In this document: one piece after another, positions 47,227 to 61,048 of the stretch
Position numbering within the stretch: the stretch's first letter is position 1
How the letters are laid out: each line of letters opens with the position of its first letter
Assembly: GCA_020541285.1 (NCBI GenBank)
Contig: CP047043.1
Coordinates: forward strand, 930,001 to 994,000
Length of the DNA stretch: 64,000 nucleotides
Source of the DNA: Candidatus Gillettellia adelgis
GTDB taxonomy: Bacteria; Pseudomonadota; Gammaproteobacteria; Enterobacterales; Enterobacteriaceae
Direction of reading: 5' to 3'
Made by a program: the position numbers and the translations under genes
The notes under the pieces: generated by a model
Told to the model about the DNA's origin: nothing
The model's database searches: none
Seen by the model: only the letters and a program-made list of their open reading frames with translations

Positions 47227-49961
47227 ATTACTCCTCGTAAATTTTCAGCTTTTTCACCTACAAAAATCGGTGAAATCCCCGGAAATCCAAGCGGTAAACC
47301 AATCTGACCCTGAGATAAATCTGAACTTAAACATACCGGCAAACGTAACCAATTCCCCATGCAACTAAACTCCAGTATACCACTAGAATTAATACCAAGC
47401 TGTAAAGCATCCGCAGGGTTCATCATAACGTAAGCATCTGGCATACGCTGTTGTATTACACTGGAACGTTGCGACAACTCATCGCTACCAAAAAGATGGT
47501 AGTAAGGTGCGACATACCAACCGTTGCGTGCATTAAAAGGGTCGGGCACGTGGGTAAAATACTCCAAGCTACTGTCTCCTGCCTCAATCAAGCGTATGCC
47601 AGGATCGCCATAACGCAGTCTTCCACCTACCTCAACCTGAAACTTGTTCCAAGCTTGAGGCGAATTCCAACCTGGAGACCAAGCGAACGGAATATGTTGA
47701 TGATCAGCCCACGCACTGCTGCTACCTTCCATCGAAAAAGCAAACATAGTATCTTTATCTTGCGGCTGACGCGGTTCATGCACACTAATGTGTGCGCGAA
47801 TAGCGGTACGACCACTAAATCGATGTGGAGAACGTGCTAATTTCTGCCCACAAACACGAAAGCTTGCATCTGGTGCAGCATGCGTAATACCTCGTAACGA
47901 GGGCACAGAATTAGCACAGGCGGCAATCACATCATCGAGATGCGACCAGACTATGGCACGACGAGCATAGGTGATATCCAAAGCATGAATCCAACGCCAG
48001 CTTTCTAGAATTAGGGTACGCTTGTCCTTCTTTTGAATGTCATCGTAGTAAGAAGGATCGTATACTTTAAAAAAGCGCTGTGCACGACCTTCGTAATTGA
48101 CTAAGGTACCGTCGCTTTCTGCAAAACTTGCAGCTGATAGGATCAGGTGGGCTTTATCCATGATAGCTGTGCGCTGGTGATCAATGACGATTAAATTTTG
48201 CACTTTTTCAAGTGCAGCATCTACTAGTACCGCGGGAGCATGACGATAAAGATCGTTCTCCAAGACGATCACAGTATCAGCGTCACCGCTACTCACCTGC
48301 TCCAAAGCCTGATCGAGTGAACCGCCACCCATCATCGCTAGACCCATACTGTTTGCGGTACTCGCTAAAAAAGTTATTCCAACGTTTTTATGATGACCTT
48401 TTAATGCCTTAGCGATATTTGCTGCTGCTTTAATAATAGCTTCGCTGCCGGCATTGCTACCAGTTATGATCAATGGTTTACGTGCATCAGTTAACGCCTG
48501 TACAATAATATCAACCTTCTTGTATAAATCGTCAGATAGATCGTGCACTGCTGGTGATACCTTATCTAGCGCATGTGCAATCGCAAAACCAAGGCGTGCT
48601 TGCTCGTCTACTGGTGCACAGTACTTCCAAGATGCAATGTCGTCTAAACGAGTGTGATCAACATTTGTGATAAATAGCGGATATTTTGCGAGCTGGCCAA
48701 TGTTCTGTACTGCCAAGATCTGCCAGTCAGCAACACGATGCGTAGCAGCCATAGCGCGTGCTTTTCCTTTAACAGCCTGACGCACCGATAGCGCCATACG
48801 TGCCCCGCTTTGTGTGATATCTTCACCTAGTATTAATACTGCGTCATACTCTTCAATTTCATGTAATGCTGGAGTATAAATACCGCTATTTTTTAGTATC
48901 TTTAATATTAGCGCTAAGCGAGACTGTTCTGCCTGAGAAATTCCAGTATAGTAGTGTTTAGCTCCAACAAGTTCACGTAGTGCAAAATTACTTTCTATAC
49001 TAGCGCGAGGCGATCCTATACCTATAATTTTTTTTGCCTTCTGTAGGCACTCTACGGCACCTTTTATCGCCTGCTCAATATTTACATTAGTCCAACCGTT
49101 ACTACGCAACTGCTGTGGCTGACGCGGGCGATCCTGTCGATTTACATAGCCATAACCGAAACGGCCACGGTCACAGAGGAAATAGTAATTTATACTACTG
49201 TTATATCGGTTTTCTATGCGACGTATTTCACCATAGCGCTCGCCTGGACTAGTGTTACAACCAATACTACACTGCTGGCAAATACTTGGAGAAAATTGCA
49301 TATCCCATTTTCGATTATAGCGTTCAGACTGAGTTTTATCTGTAAAGACACCAGTCGGGCAGATTTCTACTAGGTTGCCAGAGAACTCGCTTTCTAAACA
49401 TCCACTTTCAACACGACCAAAGTAAAGGTTATCATGCATACCATATACACCGAAATCAGTACCATCCGCATAATCTTTATAGTAACGAAGACAACGATAG
49501 CAGGAAATACAGCGATTCATTTCATGTGAAATAAATGGTCCTAGTTCTTGGTTATTATGGGTGCGTTTAGTAAACCGGTATCTACGGAATCTATGGCCAG
49601 TCATTACTGTCATATCTTGCAAGTGACAATTACCACCCTCTTCACAAACTGGACAGTCATGTGGGTGGGCAGTCATTAACCACTCAATTACGTTTTTACG
49701 AAACTGCTTTGCTTCTTTATCATTGATGGAGATAAAAATGCCATCAGATATTTTTGTCATACAAGAGACTACCAAACGACCGCGCGTATCTTCCGGGTTT
49801 TGATATTGTTTTACCATACATTGTCGGCAAGCACCGATACTACCTAGCGCCGGATGCCAACAAAAATAAGGAATGTCAAAACCTAGAGAAAGACAGGCCT
49901 GCAATAAGTTGTGCGAACTCTTGACGTCATATTTTTTGTTGTCTATATGAATCATAACCAT
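47223..49961 (-). CDS. nuoG: NADH dehydrogenase I subunit G (75 kDa-type)
   Basis: Large iron-sulfur subunit of the NADH-input arm. It has 912 residues from ATG 49961 (E. coli about 908). The reading frame extends 27 codons further upstream, but [13 protein letters not shown] matches the family start and GGAAGT lies before it. The N-terminal ferredoxin-like domain has [17 protein letters not shown] and the HxxxC motif [18 protein letters not shown]. Then come [11 protein letters not shown], the CQQCSIGCN segment that in E. coli holds the extra cluster N7, and the molybdopterin-oxidoreductase-like domain with [18 protein letters not shown]. It is intact but separated from nuoF by 1.2 kb instead of the usual few dozen bases, so it may need its own promoter or a long read-through. 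Confidence 0.96.
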   Translation of the reverse strand: MVMIHIDNKKYDVKSSHNLLQACLSLGFDIPYFCWHPALGSIGACRQCMVKQYQNPEDTRGRLVVSCMTKISDGIFISINDKEAKQFRKNVIEWLMTAHPHDCPVCEEGGNCHLQDMTVMTGHRFRRYRFTKRTHNNQELGPFISHEMNRCISCYRCLRYYKDYADGTDFGVYGMHDNLYFGRVESGCLESEFSGNLVEICPTGVFTDKTQSERYNRKWDMQFSPSICQQCSIGCNTSPGERYGEIRRIENRYNSSINYYFLCDRGRFGYGYVNRQDRPRQPQQLRSNGWTNVNIEQAIKGAVECLQKAKKIIGIGSPRASIESNFALRELVGAKHYYTGISQAEQSRLALILKILKNSGIYTPALHEIEEYDAVLILGEDITQSGARMALSVRQAVKGKARAMAATHRVADWQILAVQNIGQLAKYPLFITNVDHTRLDDIASWKYCAPVDEQARLGFAIAHALDKVSPAVHDLSDDLYKKVDIIVQALTDARKPLIITGSNAGSEAIIKAAANIAKALKGHHKNVGITFLASTANSMGLAMMGGGSLDQALEQVSSGDADTVIVLENDLYRHAPAVLVDAALEKVQNLIVIDHQRTAIMDKAHLILSAASFAESDGTLVNYEGRAQRFFKVYDPSYYDDIQKKDKRTLILESWRWIHALDITYARRAIVWSHLDDVIAACANSVPSLRGITHAAPDASFRVCGQKLARSPHRFSGRTAIRAHISVHEPRQPQDKDTMFAFSMEGSSSAWADHQHIPFAWSPGWNSPQAWNKFQVEVGGRLRYGDPGIRLIEAGDSSLEYFTHVPDPFNARNGWYVAPYYHLFGSDELSQRSSVIQQRMPDAYVMMNPADALQLGINSSGILEFSCMGNWLRLPVCLSSDLSQGQIGLPLGFPGISPIFVGEKAENLRGVI

Positions 49962-51193
49962 AGTTAGCGTACTTCCAGTGAGACTGCAATAATTTTCATC
50001 CTTTACGTTTCTACTGTATTGTCGGACTGCGTTGATACACATCGTTCGGTTGATTAAACCCTGAATATGCCTCTCAGTGGCCGCTTGTTCGCCTTAAAAT
50101 GATTTTATTATTCTCTACGCATTAACATGCAGGCTATTATTATTGCGTATATAATTTAACTCGCCTCAAAACTGGTATGCATCAAAAACACTTTATTTTT
50201 GTTATTAAACAAATAATATTAGTACTCCTAATTATATGATGCATTAAAGCGATACTCAGAGTCAGCTGGTTAACGATACTTATCTTTACTGTGCATCCTA
50301 AATTAGGATGATGAATCGCGTTATTAAAATTTACTAATACAGTAAGTCATCTTCTTAAGGATATAATCTTGCCAATGGTACCACCACATCACTATCAATG
50401 ATATATCGCGTATACCGATTATTAAAATCCTTGAATACTTTAGATGTAATTAGTAGCTATCACTAATTATCAACTATTAAAATGAATAATGTAGTACATT
50501 GCATTAGTAAATGCTCAAATAGCAATCCCTTTCATTGATAAAATTAAATTTATAAAGATATCGCTACTTATTATCTGGCACCAAAAGCTACAAAAGTAAT
50601 CACTTATGTAATTGAAGTCACGTTGTCTTAAGTATTAACATTCAAACAGGTATGCTTAACTTCAATAATCCTACAGAAAACACCTTCATCGTACTTAAAC
50701 ATCGCCATCTGTTTTATGCTCAACCTTCCAGGCTATATTGTAACTTGCACCTATCTCTCAGGACTACTTAAATACTAATAAGCTATGTCTGTCCTGCATC
50801 AAAAGCATATTAATAAATATATCATTAATAATCAGCACATAACATACAAAAATGATGACTATAGTTTGTGCGGTCTTGCAATAGACATTGTTGCTACGAT
50901 TGATGTCAAACGCGAGTACATCATTGATAGTTTTTTCAAAAAAACATAAGAAATTCCCGTTTATCACTGATATTTAAGAAAATTCTTATAGAAATAATGT
51001 TTTTGCTACTATAACTTTTAAAAACATTAAAAAATGAACTTATCTGAAATTAAAAAGATTGCAAACTATAGGTTGCTTCTAAACAATGTTATTATAAGTA
51101 CAATCTAAGTGCACTAATGCCGATTATATACTTAGGTGATTACGTATAACCGCTATATTAAATATCCCATTAAATATCCTGTTGTGCCTAACA
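49962..51193. other. 1.2 kb gap inside the nuo operon
   Basis: In E. coli, nuoF and nuoG are separated by only a few dozen bases; here 1,232 bp lie between them. The part next to nuoG (49962 to about 50095) is less AT-rich, stays open in the nuoG frame to 50042 and may be ancestral intergenic or leader sequence. From about 50100 to 51193 I see only AT-rich sequence without family resemblance; the frame 50764-50967 looks like chance. No terminal inverted repeats, transposase or tRNA were recognised. An old, eroded insertion is the simplest explanation. Confidence 0.55.
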
Positions 51194-52540
51194 TTACCAA
51201 CGCTGTGTTAACAGATTGTTTGGCTGAATACCATTAATTGCGATGCAACTATCAAAGTGCTGAGAGGTAATGCCTGCCTCAAATTCTGCACGAAAATATT
51301 TAATCGCACTTTGCAATGGTTCTACTGCACCTGGTGCATGCGCGCAAAAAGTTTTTCCTGGGCCTAACAAACTACATAGCTGCTCGAGAGTTTCAATATC
51401 GCCCGGCTGCCCTTTTCCTTTTTCTAATGCGAGCAAAATTTTCACGCTCCACGGTAAACCGTCACGGCATGGCGTACACCAGCCACAAGACTCACGAGCA
51501 AAAAATTCTTCCAGATTTCGCACTAGAGACACCATGCTGATCGTGTTATCTACCGCTAACGCTAACGCAGTACCAAGACGGCTACCAGCTTTACCGAGCG
51601 CAGCATACTCCATCGGAAGATCCAGGTGATCAGCCGTTAAAAAATCAGTACTTGCACCACCTGGTTGCCAAGCTTTTAAATGTAAACCCTCACACATGCC
51701 ACCAGCATAGTCTTCAAAGATCTCACGTGCTGTAGTACCAAATGGTAATTCCCAAACACCCGGATTTTTTACTCGGCCAGAAAAACCCATCAGCTTTGTT
51801 CCTTTATCTTCACTACTGGAGATATTGAGATACCATTTTACGCCATTTGCCAAGATTGCTGGTATATTACATAATGTTTCTACGTTATTAACACAAGTTG
51901 GTTTACCCCACGCACCAGAAAACGCTGGAAATGGAGGTTTAGAACGTGGATTAGCACGACGACCTTCTAGTGAATTGATCAACGCAGTTTCTTCACCACA
52001 GATATAACGACCAGCACCAGTGTGAATTATTAAGTCAAAATTGAAACAGGTACCTAAAATATTTTTACCTAAGTAACCAGCTTCCGTAGCTTCTTTAATA
52101 GCGCGCCGTAAATGAATCATTGCTTCAATATACTCGCTACGCAAAAAGATATAACCACGACAAACTTTAAGCGCAAAAGCAGAGATTACCATACCTTCTA
52201 CAAGCAGATGTGGTAACTGCTCCATGAGTAAACGATCTTTATAAGTACCAGGTTCCATTTCATCGGCATTACATAACAGGTAACGGATATGAATGGAGGA
52301 ATCTTGTGGCATCAAACTCCATTTTACACCAGTCGAGAAACCAGCGCCACCACGACCTTTTAATCCAGCCGTTTTTACTAAGTTAACAATTTCGTTAGGC
52401 TGCAGCTCTTTAAGAGCTTTCTTTGCACCAGTATAGCCGTTTTTTTTACAATATTCATTTAACCACAATGGCTGTTTATCGTCACGTAGCCGCCAAGTTA
52501 GTGGATGTGTTTCAGGAGTGCGCAGAATATTTTTAATCAT
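51194..52540 (-). CDS. nuoF: NADH dehydrogenase I subunit F (NADH-binding)
   Basis: Flavoprotein that oxidises NADH via FMN and passes electrons to cluster N3. It has 448 residues (E. coli 445). [16 protein letters not shown] is the NADH/FMN glycine-rich loop, [13 protein letters not shown] and [17 protein letters not shown] are flavin-site segments, and [12 protein letters not shown] plus the later CAHA give the four cysteines of N3. The start overlaps the nuoE stop (ATGA). Downstream, the operon is interrupted by the 1.2 kb gap before nuoG. Confidence 0.97.
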   Translation of the reverse strand: MIKNILRTPETHPLTWRLRDDKQPLWLNEYCKKNGYTGAKKALKELQPNEIVNLVKTAGLKGRGGAGFSTGVKWSLMPQDSSIHIRYLLCNADEMEPGTYKDRLLMEQLPHLLVEGMVISAFALKVCRGYIFLRSEYIEAMIHLRRAIKEATEAGYLGKNILGTCFNFDLIIHTGAGRYICGEETALINSLEGRRANPRSKPPFPAFSGAWGKPTCVNNVETLCNIPAILANGVKWYLNISSSEDKGTKLMGFSGRVKNPGVWELPFGTTAREIFEDYAGGMCEGLHLKAWQPGGASTDFLTADHLDLPMEYAALGKAGSRLGTALALAVDNTISMVSLVRNLEEFFARESCGWCTPCRDGLPWSVKILLALEKGKGQPGDIETLEQLCSLLGPGKTFCAHAPGAVEPLQSAIKYFRAEFEAGITSQHFDSCIAINGIQPNNLLTQRW

Positions 52541-53085
52541 TGATACCGCTCTAGTAGCATCTTAATACCTTCAGGTTTTAGTTGACTATATGTATCCTCA
52601 TTAATCATTATAGTCGGCGCTTTATCACAGTTACCTATACAACAAGTTGGTAGCAGAGTAAAGCGATAATCCAAAGTAGTTTGACCTGGCTTGATGTTTA
52701 ACGTTTTTTCAAGAGCTGTTTGAATATCCTGATAACCAGTAATATAACAAACAACGCTATCACAATATCGAATCACATAACGTCCTACAGGTTGACGAAA
52801 AATCTGACTATAGAACGTAGCTACACCTTCTACATCACTAGCCGAAATACCTAATATATCCGCAATAACAGAAATTGCACCGTCCGGAACCCAACCATGT
52901 TGCTTCTGTACAATTTTCAGAGCTTCGATAGATACAGCACGCGGGTCTTCGTAATGAAGTTTTTCATGCTCAATTGCATCACGTTCTTTTTGACTTAATT
53001 GAAAAATATTAGACCCCCGTGTGTTAATTGCATCAACACACTCAAGCGGATTTTTAAGTACATGACTATTTTTTTTAACATGCAT
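52537..53085 (-). CDS. nuoE: NADH dehydrogenase I subunit E
   Basis: Thioredoxin-like subunit with the 2Fe-2S cluster N1a that pairs with NuoF. It has 182 residues against 166 in E. coli. The extra length is at the N-terminus ([20 protein letters not shown]), before the conserved [14 protein letters not shown]. Cluster cysteines are seen in YCDSVVC and in [32 protein letters not shown] is typical. The start is two bases from the nuoCD stop; a shorter start cannot be excluded, but no in-frame ATG occurs before the conserved part. Confidence 0.96.
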   Translation of the reverse strand: MHVKKNSHVLKNPLECVDAINTRGSNIFQLSQKERDAIEHEKLHYEDPRAVSIEALKIVQKQHGWVPDGAISVIADILGISASDVEGVATFYSQIFRQPVGRYVIRYCDSVVCYITGYQDIQTALEKTLNIKPGQTTLDYRFTLLPTCCIGNCDKAPTIMINEDTYSQLKPEGIKMLLERYQ

Positions 53086-53087
53086 AG

Positions 53088-54884
53088 TTAGCGATCCACA
53101 TCTGACATAACAAAATCGATACTACCCAGATAAACGATAAGATCGGAGATTAAACTTCCACGGATTACCGATGGTATTTGCTGTAAGTGTGCAAAACTTG
53201 GCGTACGAACGCGAGTACGGTAACTCATAGTGCTCCCGTCACTAATTAAGTAATAACTGTTGATACCTTTGGTAGCTTCAATCATCTGAAATGATTCATT
53301 GGCCGGTATTACCGGACCCCAAGATACTTGCAAAAAATGAGTAATAAGCGTTTCAATATGCTGCAACGTACGCTCTTTTGGTGGAGGTGTAGTTAACGGG
53401 TGATCAGCTTTAAATGGGCCGTCTGGCATATTATTTAAACATTGTTTAAGGATGCGTAAACTCTGACGCAATTCCTCTACCTTCAACATTACTCGTGTGT
53501 AGCAATCGCTTTCACCATCACCAACCGGAACTTCAAAATCAAAATTTTCATAACCGGAATATGGACGCCATTTTCGCACATCGAACGCAATGCCGGTAGC
53601 ACGTAGGCCAGCGCCAGTCACACCCCAGGCCAGTGCTTCTTTGGCGTTATAAGATGCAACGCCTACGGAACGGCCTTTTAAAATGCTGTTTTTCAGTGCT
53701 GTCTTGACATAGAAATCCAAACGTTTTGGCATCCATGAAAGAAACTCGCGCAGTAGACAATCCCAGCCACGAGGCAGATCATGAGCAACACCACCGATAC
53801 GGAACCACGCCGGATGCATACGAAAACCAGTGATAGCTTCTATCAAATTGTAAACTTTTTGACGATCCGTAAAAGCCAAAAATACCGGAGTCATAGCGCC
53901 AACATCCTGAATAAAAGTGCTAATGTACAATAGATGACTATTAATACGAAATAGTTCTGACAACATAAGACGGATAGTATCGACGCGCGCAGGTACTTTA
54001 ATGCCAGCCAACTTCTCAACTGAGAGTACGTAAGGCATTTCATTCACGCAACCACCGAGGTACTCGATACGATCAGTGTATGGAATGTAGCTGTGCCAAG
54101 ACTGACGCTCACCCATTTTCTCAGCACTGCGGTGGTGATAGCCGATATCAGGCACGCAGTCGATAATCTCTTCACCATCTAACTGTAAAATAATACGGAA
54201 TGCCCCATGCGATGAAGGATGATTAGGACCAAGATTAAGGAACATGAAATCTTCATTCTTAGTTCCACGTTTCATACCCCAATCTTCTGGTTTAAAGGTT
54301 AGCGCTTCCATTTCTAGATCTTCCTTTTGTCTTGTCAACACAAAAGGGTCGAATTCCGTAGCGCGTGCTGGGTAATCTTTACGTAGTGGGTGACCTTCCC
54401 AGGTATGCGGCATTATCAGGTGAGACAAGTGAGGATGGCCATCAAAAACAATACCAAACATTTCCCAGGTTTCTCGTTCATACCAATTAGCATTAGGAAA
54501 TACTGTAGTCGCTGTAGGAACGTATAGATATTTTTCAAATAGTGCAACCTTCAGCATAATATCACAGTTACGTTCAATAGAAATAAGGTGATAGAAAACA
54601 GAAAAATCGGCGGCGGGTAGATCTGAACGATGAGCACGCAAGCGCTCATCAACACCATGCAAATCAAACAGCATAACGTAAGGCTTTGGTTGCTTGCTTA
54701 GAAATGTTATAACATGCAATAACTGTTCAACTTTAATCCATACAACGGGCATTCCGGTGCGAGTCGACTGAATAATGAAATCTTGCTGCAAGAAATGGTT
54801 TTTTAGTTCTCCGATCACAGAGTCATCGAGGTGATCGTGATTTTCAAAAGGCGATAACGCGTCGTGCATTCTCAGAGTTGTCAT
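53088..54884 (-). CDS. nuoCD: NADH dehydrogenase I fused subunit C/D
   Basis: The fusion of the 30 kDa-type NuoC and 49 kDa-type NuoD is typical of enterobacteria. It has 598 residues (E. coli about 600). The NuoC part (about 1-190) shows [28 protein letters not shown] and [12 protein letters not shown]. The NuoD part shows [15 protein letters not shown] with the quinone-site histidine, [17 protein letters not shown] and [19 protein letters not shown], and ends [19 protein letters not shown]. The linker around [16 protein letters not shown] is conserved. It is intact; 95 bp separate it from nuoB. Confidence 0.97.
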   Translation of the reverse strand: MTTLRMHDALSPFENHDHLDDSVIGELKNHFLQQDFIIQSTRTGMPVVWIKVEQLLHVITFLSKQPKPYVMLFDLHGVDERLRAHRSDLPAADFSVFYHLISIERNCDIMLKVALFEKYLYVPTATTVFPNANWYERETWEMFGIVFDGHPHLSHLIMPHTWEGHPLRKDYPARATEFDPFVLTRQKEDLEMEALTFKPEDWGMKRGTKNEDFMFLNLGPNHPSSHGAFRIILQLDGEEIIDCVPDIGYHHRSAEKMGERQSWHSYIPYTDRIEYLGGCVNEMPYVLSVEKLAGIKVPARVDTIRLMLSELFRINSHLLYISTFIQDVGAMTPVFLAFTDRQKVYNLIEAITGFRMHPAWFRIGGVAHDLPRGWDCLLREFLSWMPKRLDFYVKTALKNSILKGRSVGVASYNAKEALAWGVTGAGLRATGIAFDVRKWRPYSGYENFDFEVPVGDGESDCYTRVMLKVEELRQSLRILKQCLNNMPDGPFKADHPLTTPPPKERTLQHIETLITHFLQVSWGPVIPANESFQMIEATKGINSYYLISDGSTMSYRTRVRTPSFAHLQQIPSVIRGSLISDLIVYLGSIDFVMSDVDR

Positions 54885-54979
54885 AATTTATTTTACCACA
54901 CTCCAGCATAATTTTGATGCTTGTTTTACTGTTTATATTATCAAACAGCGCACATGTAGATGCACGTCAAATAATCGAC

Positions 54980-55654
54980 TTAAATCTCGTCAGGTGTACG
55001 AAGGTGGGTGATTGCAATACGTTCGCCACGTTTACGTTCTTTTTCAGACTGGATTTTTGCGCAATAAACGCCCTGATCACCGACTGCCCATGACAAAGGG
55101 CGACGTTCTTTGCCAATAGATTCTTGCAGTAACATAAGCGCCTGTATGTAGGCTTCTGGGCGGGGTGGACAACCGGGGACATACACGTTGACTGGCAAGA
55201 ACTTATCCACACCTTGAACCACAGAATAGATGTCATACATGCCCCCAGAGTTAGCACAAGCACCCATAGAAATCACCCACTTAGGTTCTAACATTTGCTC
55301 GTATAGACGTTGAATAATTGGAGCCATTTTTATAAAACAAGTACCAGCTATTACCATCAAGTCCGCCTGACGTGGCGAGGCACGCAAGACTTCTGCGCCG
55401 AAACGTGCGACATCATGCACGGCAGTAAACGACGTCACCATCTCCACGTAACAGCACGAGAGGCCAAAATTATACGGCCAAATAGAGTTTTTACGGCCCC
55501 AATTAACCATTTCATGTAAAGTTTGTTCAAGTTTACCCATATAAACCGTATGGTGAACTTGTTGCTCTAATGGATCCGAAATACTCTCCTGTTTTTTTGA
55601 AGGGTAAGAATCATGTTTATTATTTGAATCTATTCGAGTGAGCGTATAGTGCAT
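54980..55654 (-). CDS. nuoB: NADH dehydrogenase I subunit B
   Basis: Carries the terminal 4Fe-4S cluster N2 that reduces quinone. It has 224 residues (E. coli 220), the difference being a four-residue insertion in [18 protein letters not shown]. The tandem cysteines of [14 protein letters not shown], the cysteine of [13 protein letters not shown] and that of [13 protein letters not shown] supply the N2 ligands. It ends [15 protein letters not shown] as in E. coli. A slightly longer AT-rich spacer (59 bp) separates it from nuoA. Confidence 0.97.
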   Translation of the reverse strand: MHYTLTRIDSNNKHDSYPSKKQESISDPLEQQVHHTVYMGKLEQTLHEMVNWGRKNSIWPYNFGLSCCYVEMVTSFTAVHDVARFGAEVLRASPRQADLMVIAGTCFIKMAPIIQRLYEQMLEPKWVISMGACANSGGMYDIYSVVQGVDKFLPVNVYVPGCPPRPEAYIQALMLLQESIGKERRPLSWAVGDQGVYCAKIQSEKERKRGERIAITHLRTPDEI

Positions 55655-55713
55655 TTGAACACCTTGTTTGTAATCACAAAGATGATACTACGAATCATTG
55701 TGTATGATTATAC

Positions 55714-56118
55714 CTAATGACTTTGTTGCTTAGAACGTACTGACGGCGCCCAGTCTAATGCACCAATACGCACCAGATAAACTAAACTTGTCAAGAGCAC
55801 AACAATAAAAATAATCGCTTCAATCAAGCCTGACCAACCATTTTCCCGAATAGAAATCGACCAGGCGTACAAGTATAAGGCTTCAACATCAAAAATTACA
55901 AAAAACATAGCAACTAAGTAAAATTTTGCGGATAAACGAATACGAGCCGTACCCAGTGAGTTAATTCCAGATTCAAAAGGGGTATGTTTAGCACGAGCTC
56001 GAGCCCTCCCACCTGCAAAGAACGCACCAAGCAACATTAAACTACAAAGCCCAATAGCTGCAATAAGAAATGTGGCAAATGCCCAGCGATAGTCAATAAC
56101 TTCAGTAGCTGTTAACAT
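55714..56118 (-). CDS. nuoA: NADH dehydrogenase I subunit A
   Basis: Three-helix membrane subunit at the base of the quinone chamber; first gene of the operon. It has 134 residues against 147 in E. coli, the missing part being the non-conserved polar C-terminal tail after GALDWAPS. The loop [36 protein letters not shown] is the family signature, including the cross-linkable loop and the membrane Asp-Val-Glu. The nuo promoter must lie to its right, but no clear hexamers or ArcA/Fnr-type sites could be recognised. Confidence 0.96.
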   Translation of the reverse strand: MLTATEVIDYRWAFATFLIAAIGLCSLMLLGAFFAGGRARARAKHTPFESGINSLGTARIRLSAKFYLVAMFFVIFDVEALYLYAWSISIRENGWSGLIEAIIFIVVLLTSLVYLVRIGALDWAPSVRSKQQSH

Positions 56119-59100
56119 GTTTTATACTCACTCATGAAAGTAGCATTGATTTTTTGCTATTGCATCTAGTAGTTAAAATTTAACTTACTTTTAAGAAAAA
56201 ATCAATTAACTTGCAAGGCAAGGCAATTGATTTTTTAGAATTTTAAATGATCTGTGATTTTTTTACACATATATATTCAAATGATAGACATATAAACATG
56301 CACAGATCAGGAAAGTCGATATCCATTTGAAGAATGATTTTTTAGAATACACACTCAACAAGCAGAAATGCAGACTCTTAGTCTGCCAGGCGTTTATTCT
56401 GCAAAGCAACTATGATAATTTCATAAGAAAATACATAGATAACTCGAAGTTTTTTAGTATATACTAAATTTTTTAAGATTCGGTAAAGAACTTAATCAAC
56501 ACTAGATAAATAGTACTATAGCACTATTCACTTCATTAGTATTGCTAGTAAATTAACTATCTTTATTCTCATGAATAACATATAAAAAATACAGATATCA
56601 GTTGCGGTTTTTGCCATTATATACACTTAATCAATAACGGCAAAATATATGCACTGCAATGCAGTAAAGAGACAGCATAATAACCTTATATACCCAGTTG
56701 TACTGATAGTACAGACAAGGGTTCATGTTAAAATATTTAGCTTTATGTTCTCTGATCGCTATGGATGTTTTATATTTGGCACTCATAAAAATTAAGTAAT
56801 AGTCGTCAAAATAAATGTGACCTTTATCTATCTGCAACCTAAATATAACTCCAATAAAAGACCGCGTAAAATAATAAAATAGAAGTGTTACACTTTACTG
56901 TGCTGTATTTAGATATTTCCGCAGAATATACCACTACTTCTGATACATATCAAATAACTCAATAAAAACGATCTCGTAAAGTTAATAATAACTTGCAGTT
57001 ACCAAATAACCTGCAATCAAATATATTTGATCTAGACAATTTTATAATCACGCTACTTACTCATGTGTTTGAGTATTAAGAAACCCTAAAAAAATCCTTA
57101 AATAATACCATGCTCGTTCAAAAAGTACAAATATTTATTTCTATTATCAATAACTTAATACACACTATAATCTCACGCAGTATCAATAATGTTATACAAC
57201 ATACTATGAATTCTTACATTATACATGGGATAAAAAATATAGAATAAGCATTTAAAAGTTTAAACCAACCTCTAGAAAATTAGAAGTACTCTTAATATTC
57301 GGAATTGTTTAATAACTTTTAAGAATTGATGCTTGATATCATCATCACCGATTAAATTATCGTAAAAACTATTAATATTCATGAGAAGTAGCGATTGCTA
57401 GAAATATTAGCAATTTTATGAACCACATTCTAGCTATCTTATGCAATACACTCTACTAGCAGGACACCCAGAATGCTGACAGTGCTCTACTAGTATTAGA
57501 AAAGCGTTCATATCATTCTATAATTTGAGGTTCAGCCGGTTGTTAATTGATCATCTGACTAATACAAGGACGATAATTCAAGAATTTTCGGTATCAACGG
57601 CTCACTTAAAATACAACAGCAAAGATAATCAATACACTCAAACCGCATATATCCTTCACACCGTATATATCTTTAAATATTAACGCATAGTTATACAGCT
57701 AAATAAGGTTAGCAGGTAACATCAATTCTAACTTAATAAGTAATCACTGGGCTGTTATTTATTTGATTATAAACTTATTCATTCGTCAATAAGTAACTTA
57801 AAATAATGTAAGCCTTACTACACTTACCAATCACGCAAATAACATTGAATATTCTCGCACACTCTTCTACTAATAAAGTAGTACAACGCAAAGTAACCTC
57901 TATGCTACTAGATAAAATACTATTAGAAGTATAATGTTAATGCATAATGCATAATATAACCTAACAAAACTACTTATACAGCAACTGTGCGATATAATAC
58001 TGTGTTAGAAGTTTTTAAGCAGCACAGGGTCAAACAGCACGCTAGCAGTACGATGGAAGCATGATCGACGATACTACTATTATCTACGAGCTACTATGGT
58101 ATTATTATCCCTCTAATATTATGGAATATTAGCATACAACGAATTGTTTTTGCTTTTCCATAAAAGTTATGCAAGACATTTAACATCTTTAAATACTAAA
58201 ATTTAGTATATTACACTAGACACATCTCTTAAAACGTACCCTTTCTAAGCATATATTACGATGATGAACGTATTTTACAGTAACACTGTTCTAAGCTAGT
58301 TAGTATAGCTTCAATCTATGTTGTGTATTAAGAATCTAAAACACTAGATCATGCCTTTGATAACATTCTCGATCAGTGCTTAGGGCAACTAAAGATCTTG
58401 AAGAAAAGGCGATAACATCTTAAAACTACACATTGGTAACCTTATTCCATTTAGCTATGATGCTTTTATATGATCTGCATTGATATATTACAAACCACCT
58501 AGTGCGTAAAATTATAGTGAGCCTAAAGGACTCGTTAATACATCAGATAATCATACAGTACTACAACGCACGTAATATGCACGACATAAATATTGGAAGT
58601 TCTATATTAAAATAGGTATATCCGAATTGATAATACAATCTAGTCAGACGTTACAATTAGTACTTATAATTGCTGTTACCAAAACTTGATAATCCACTGT
58701 AGACTACAGCGCTGCCGCTATCCAGTAATAAGGCGGTACATTATCTGCATGATGAGCCTGAGCATTATTTAAATTTCTGTATTAACATTTATTCCTCAAT
58801 TATTACTTTTGATGGGTTATTAAGAGCTTATCCTCTAATAAGTTTTCATTAAGGTTGAATGTTGCTGAGTAGCTCTAAAAAGTAAAGTGCATTATTAGCG
58901 AAAAAATCAACCCCGATCTACTTGTGCGCTAACGAACCTATGCAACATACTATACCAACTGCCTTAAGTGACCACTACAGAATTAGTCAAGTTATTTAGC
59001 CTGATGGCCAGCTATATGAAATGCCTCCGCACCTAAAAGCTACTCAACGAGATTCCTGACATCGTATATAAAGTCACAGAGTCACACATGTACACTATTG

Positions 59101-61048
59101 TCTACGGATTGACACTAAGCGTTTTAATAGCTATTTTTGCCAAAATAGCACTTGAATTACTACTGCATAGTACTATTCTCATAAAGTAGTTTATTTAATT
59201 AACTATCCAGGTCATCTTCGAATTTTTCTATTATTATAAATAAATGTACTAGAAATAGTTGTTGGCAACTTAAGATATGTCTTAAAAACTATCAAAAGTA
59301 AAATAAACATTGTTTTCTACTTTTCGAGAACCTATACTTAACAATATTTCAACATTCATAGAATCATCGTTCATAACATATAACTAGCAACAGATTCAGG
59401 GAGCAATGAGCATATTATCACAAATACGTAAATATATAATTTATCCATGCTTATAATGTATAAGCGCTCACTCGTATTTAGCGCGTTACAGCGATAATTC
59501 TTAGAATGTTGAATATTCACGCCTCTCAATACAATGCATATCACATAAAACTCATCGTATAACAACTTTTATCGTACTGAAATTATTTTTATTAGTTTTT
59601 CTTAATCATTTTAGCCAATAAAGAATTAAGATTCTTAAATTAGTTTAACTATTATGTAAAGTGCATTCTGTTAATCAGTAAAAGAGTTATTTATTTTAGA
59701 TCATGACAACGTACGCCAGCTAACCAACTTCCTAAAATTTGTAGTACGACAAGTATCAGTGGTTAATACTTACAACATTTGGCGCGGTACTTAAACCTAA
59801 ATTTATTTCGTAGATGCTCAAATAACATTACGATATTCACGCCATCATATATACTGTGACAGTTAGATTTTGGCCATTAGGATTTTTAGACAAATTACCT
59901 GCGACTTAAAAATATATATCAAGCAAGATGCATATACCACCTCTTAATGCATTACATTTAGGATTATGCATGACGAATGTTACGTTTTATAAACGTAAAA
60001 AAATCCTCAAACGAACAACTACGCTCTTGATATTACGCTCATGTATACTGTTGCGATCCTAACGTAATCATAGCGTGATGTCTAATTTGCATTACGATGG
60101 CGAAGTATTAATTTGTATCAAAATAGCATACAACTAAAGGCATTTATCTTCAATAAGATTAATATTCTGAAAGCAGAATGTACTTAGAATGGCGAAAAAC
60201 CTGAAACATTCGCAATAGTCTCACGTATGTTCGAAACATTCTTCTATCATAATATAGACGACAGAATCAAGATAAATTATTACTTAGTCGAATAGCGCAT
60301 AAAAACACAAAGCACACTTTTCAGTGCTATTTAGCCATTGCCGATGCGCAGGTAAAGAAACATAAAATTTAAATTTTTTAAGCGTCAGTGAATAAACAGC
60401 TATCAATAAAATAGGTTGGGGCGTACCAATATTGTTTTTATAACTTGATAAATGAAAACTCAGTTTATCTAGCAATAGTCATAAATCTATTTATCAACGA
60501 CTAGTGAAATTTGATAATATTCATTATGCTGCATTTAGTAGTTACTATAAAAACACTCTAGATAATTAAGAATTATAAGGGGCGGTATGTCACTAAAAAT
60601 ATCAAATACAATGCTCCTCAATAGACAAGAATACAAGGGAAAGTGATGAGGTTATCATATAACATAAAACCTAATGGGTATTCAGTGACTACTGCAGTCA
60701 AAGCCTGACCAGCATATCTTCACCAATATATAGATCACAATATGTACTTACGATAAACTATGAGTGTTTTACCTAAGACAGTGATTATAATTTTCAAAAT
60801 TATACGTTGATACAAATTACTTAGTCTCTACTAGTATTACGTAGACTTCATGCTAAATAAATTAGAACCTTAATACGATTGATCATCAGGAAAGATGATC
60901 ACATTAGTGAATCCCTCTATTATTTACAAAATTACAAGAGATATAAAATATCAATCTATCGCTTACTCACAACATAAAAGTTATTTGCATAACCTCAATT
61001 GACTCCTCACAATAATACATTTCTGTTTTCTACTGTAGAGAGAGTATT
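56119..61048. other. gene-free desert between nuoA and yfbR
   Basis: At 4.9 kb this is the longest empty stretch in the window. In E. coli, lrhA and alaA lie here between nuoA and yfbR. I find no readable fragment of either, nor any tRNA. The frames 56631-56837, 59371-59565 and 60284-60475 (all minus) are short and without resemblance. The size is larger than the two genes plus spacers, so other lost DNA may be included. Confidence 0.55.

Noticed and set aside
49962-50042. 27-codon upstream extension of nuoG
   Set aside because: The conserved start is [13 protein letters not shown] with GGAAGT before it; the extension has no counterpart in the family.
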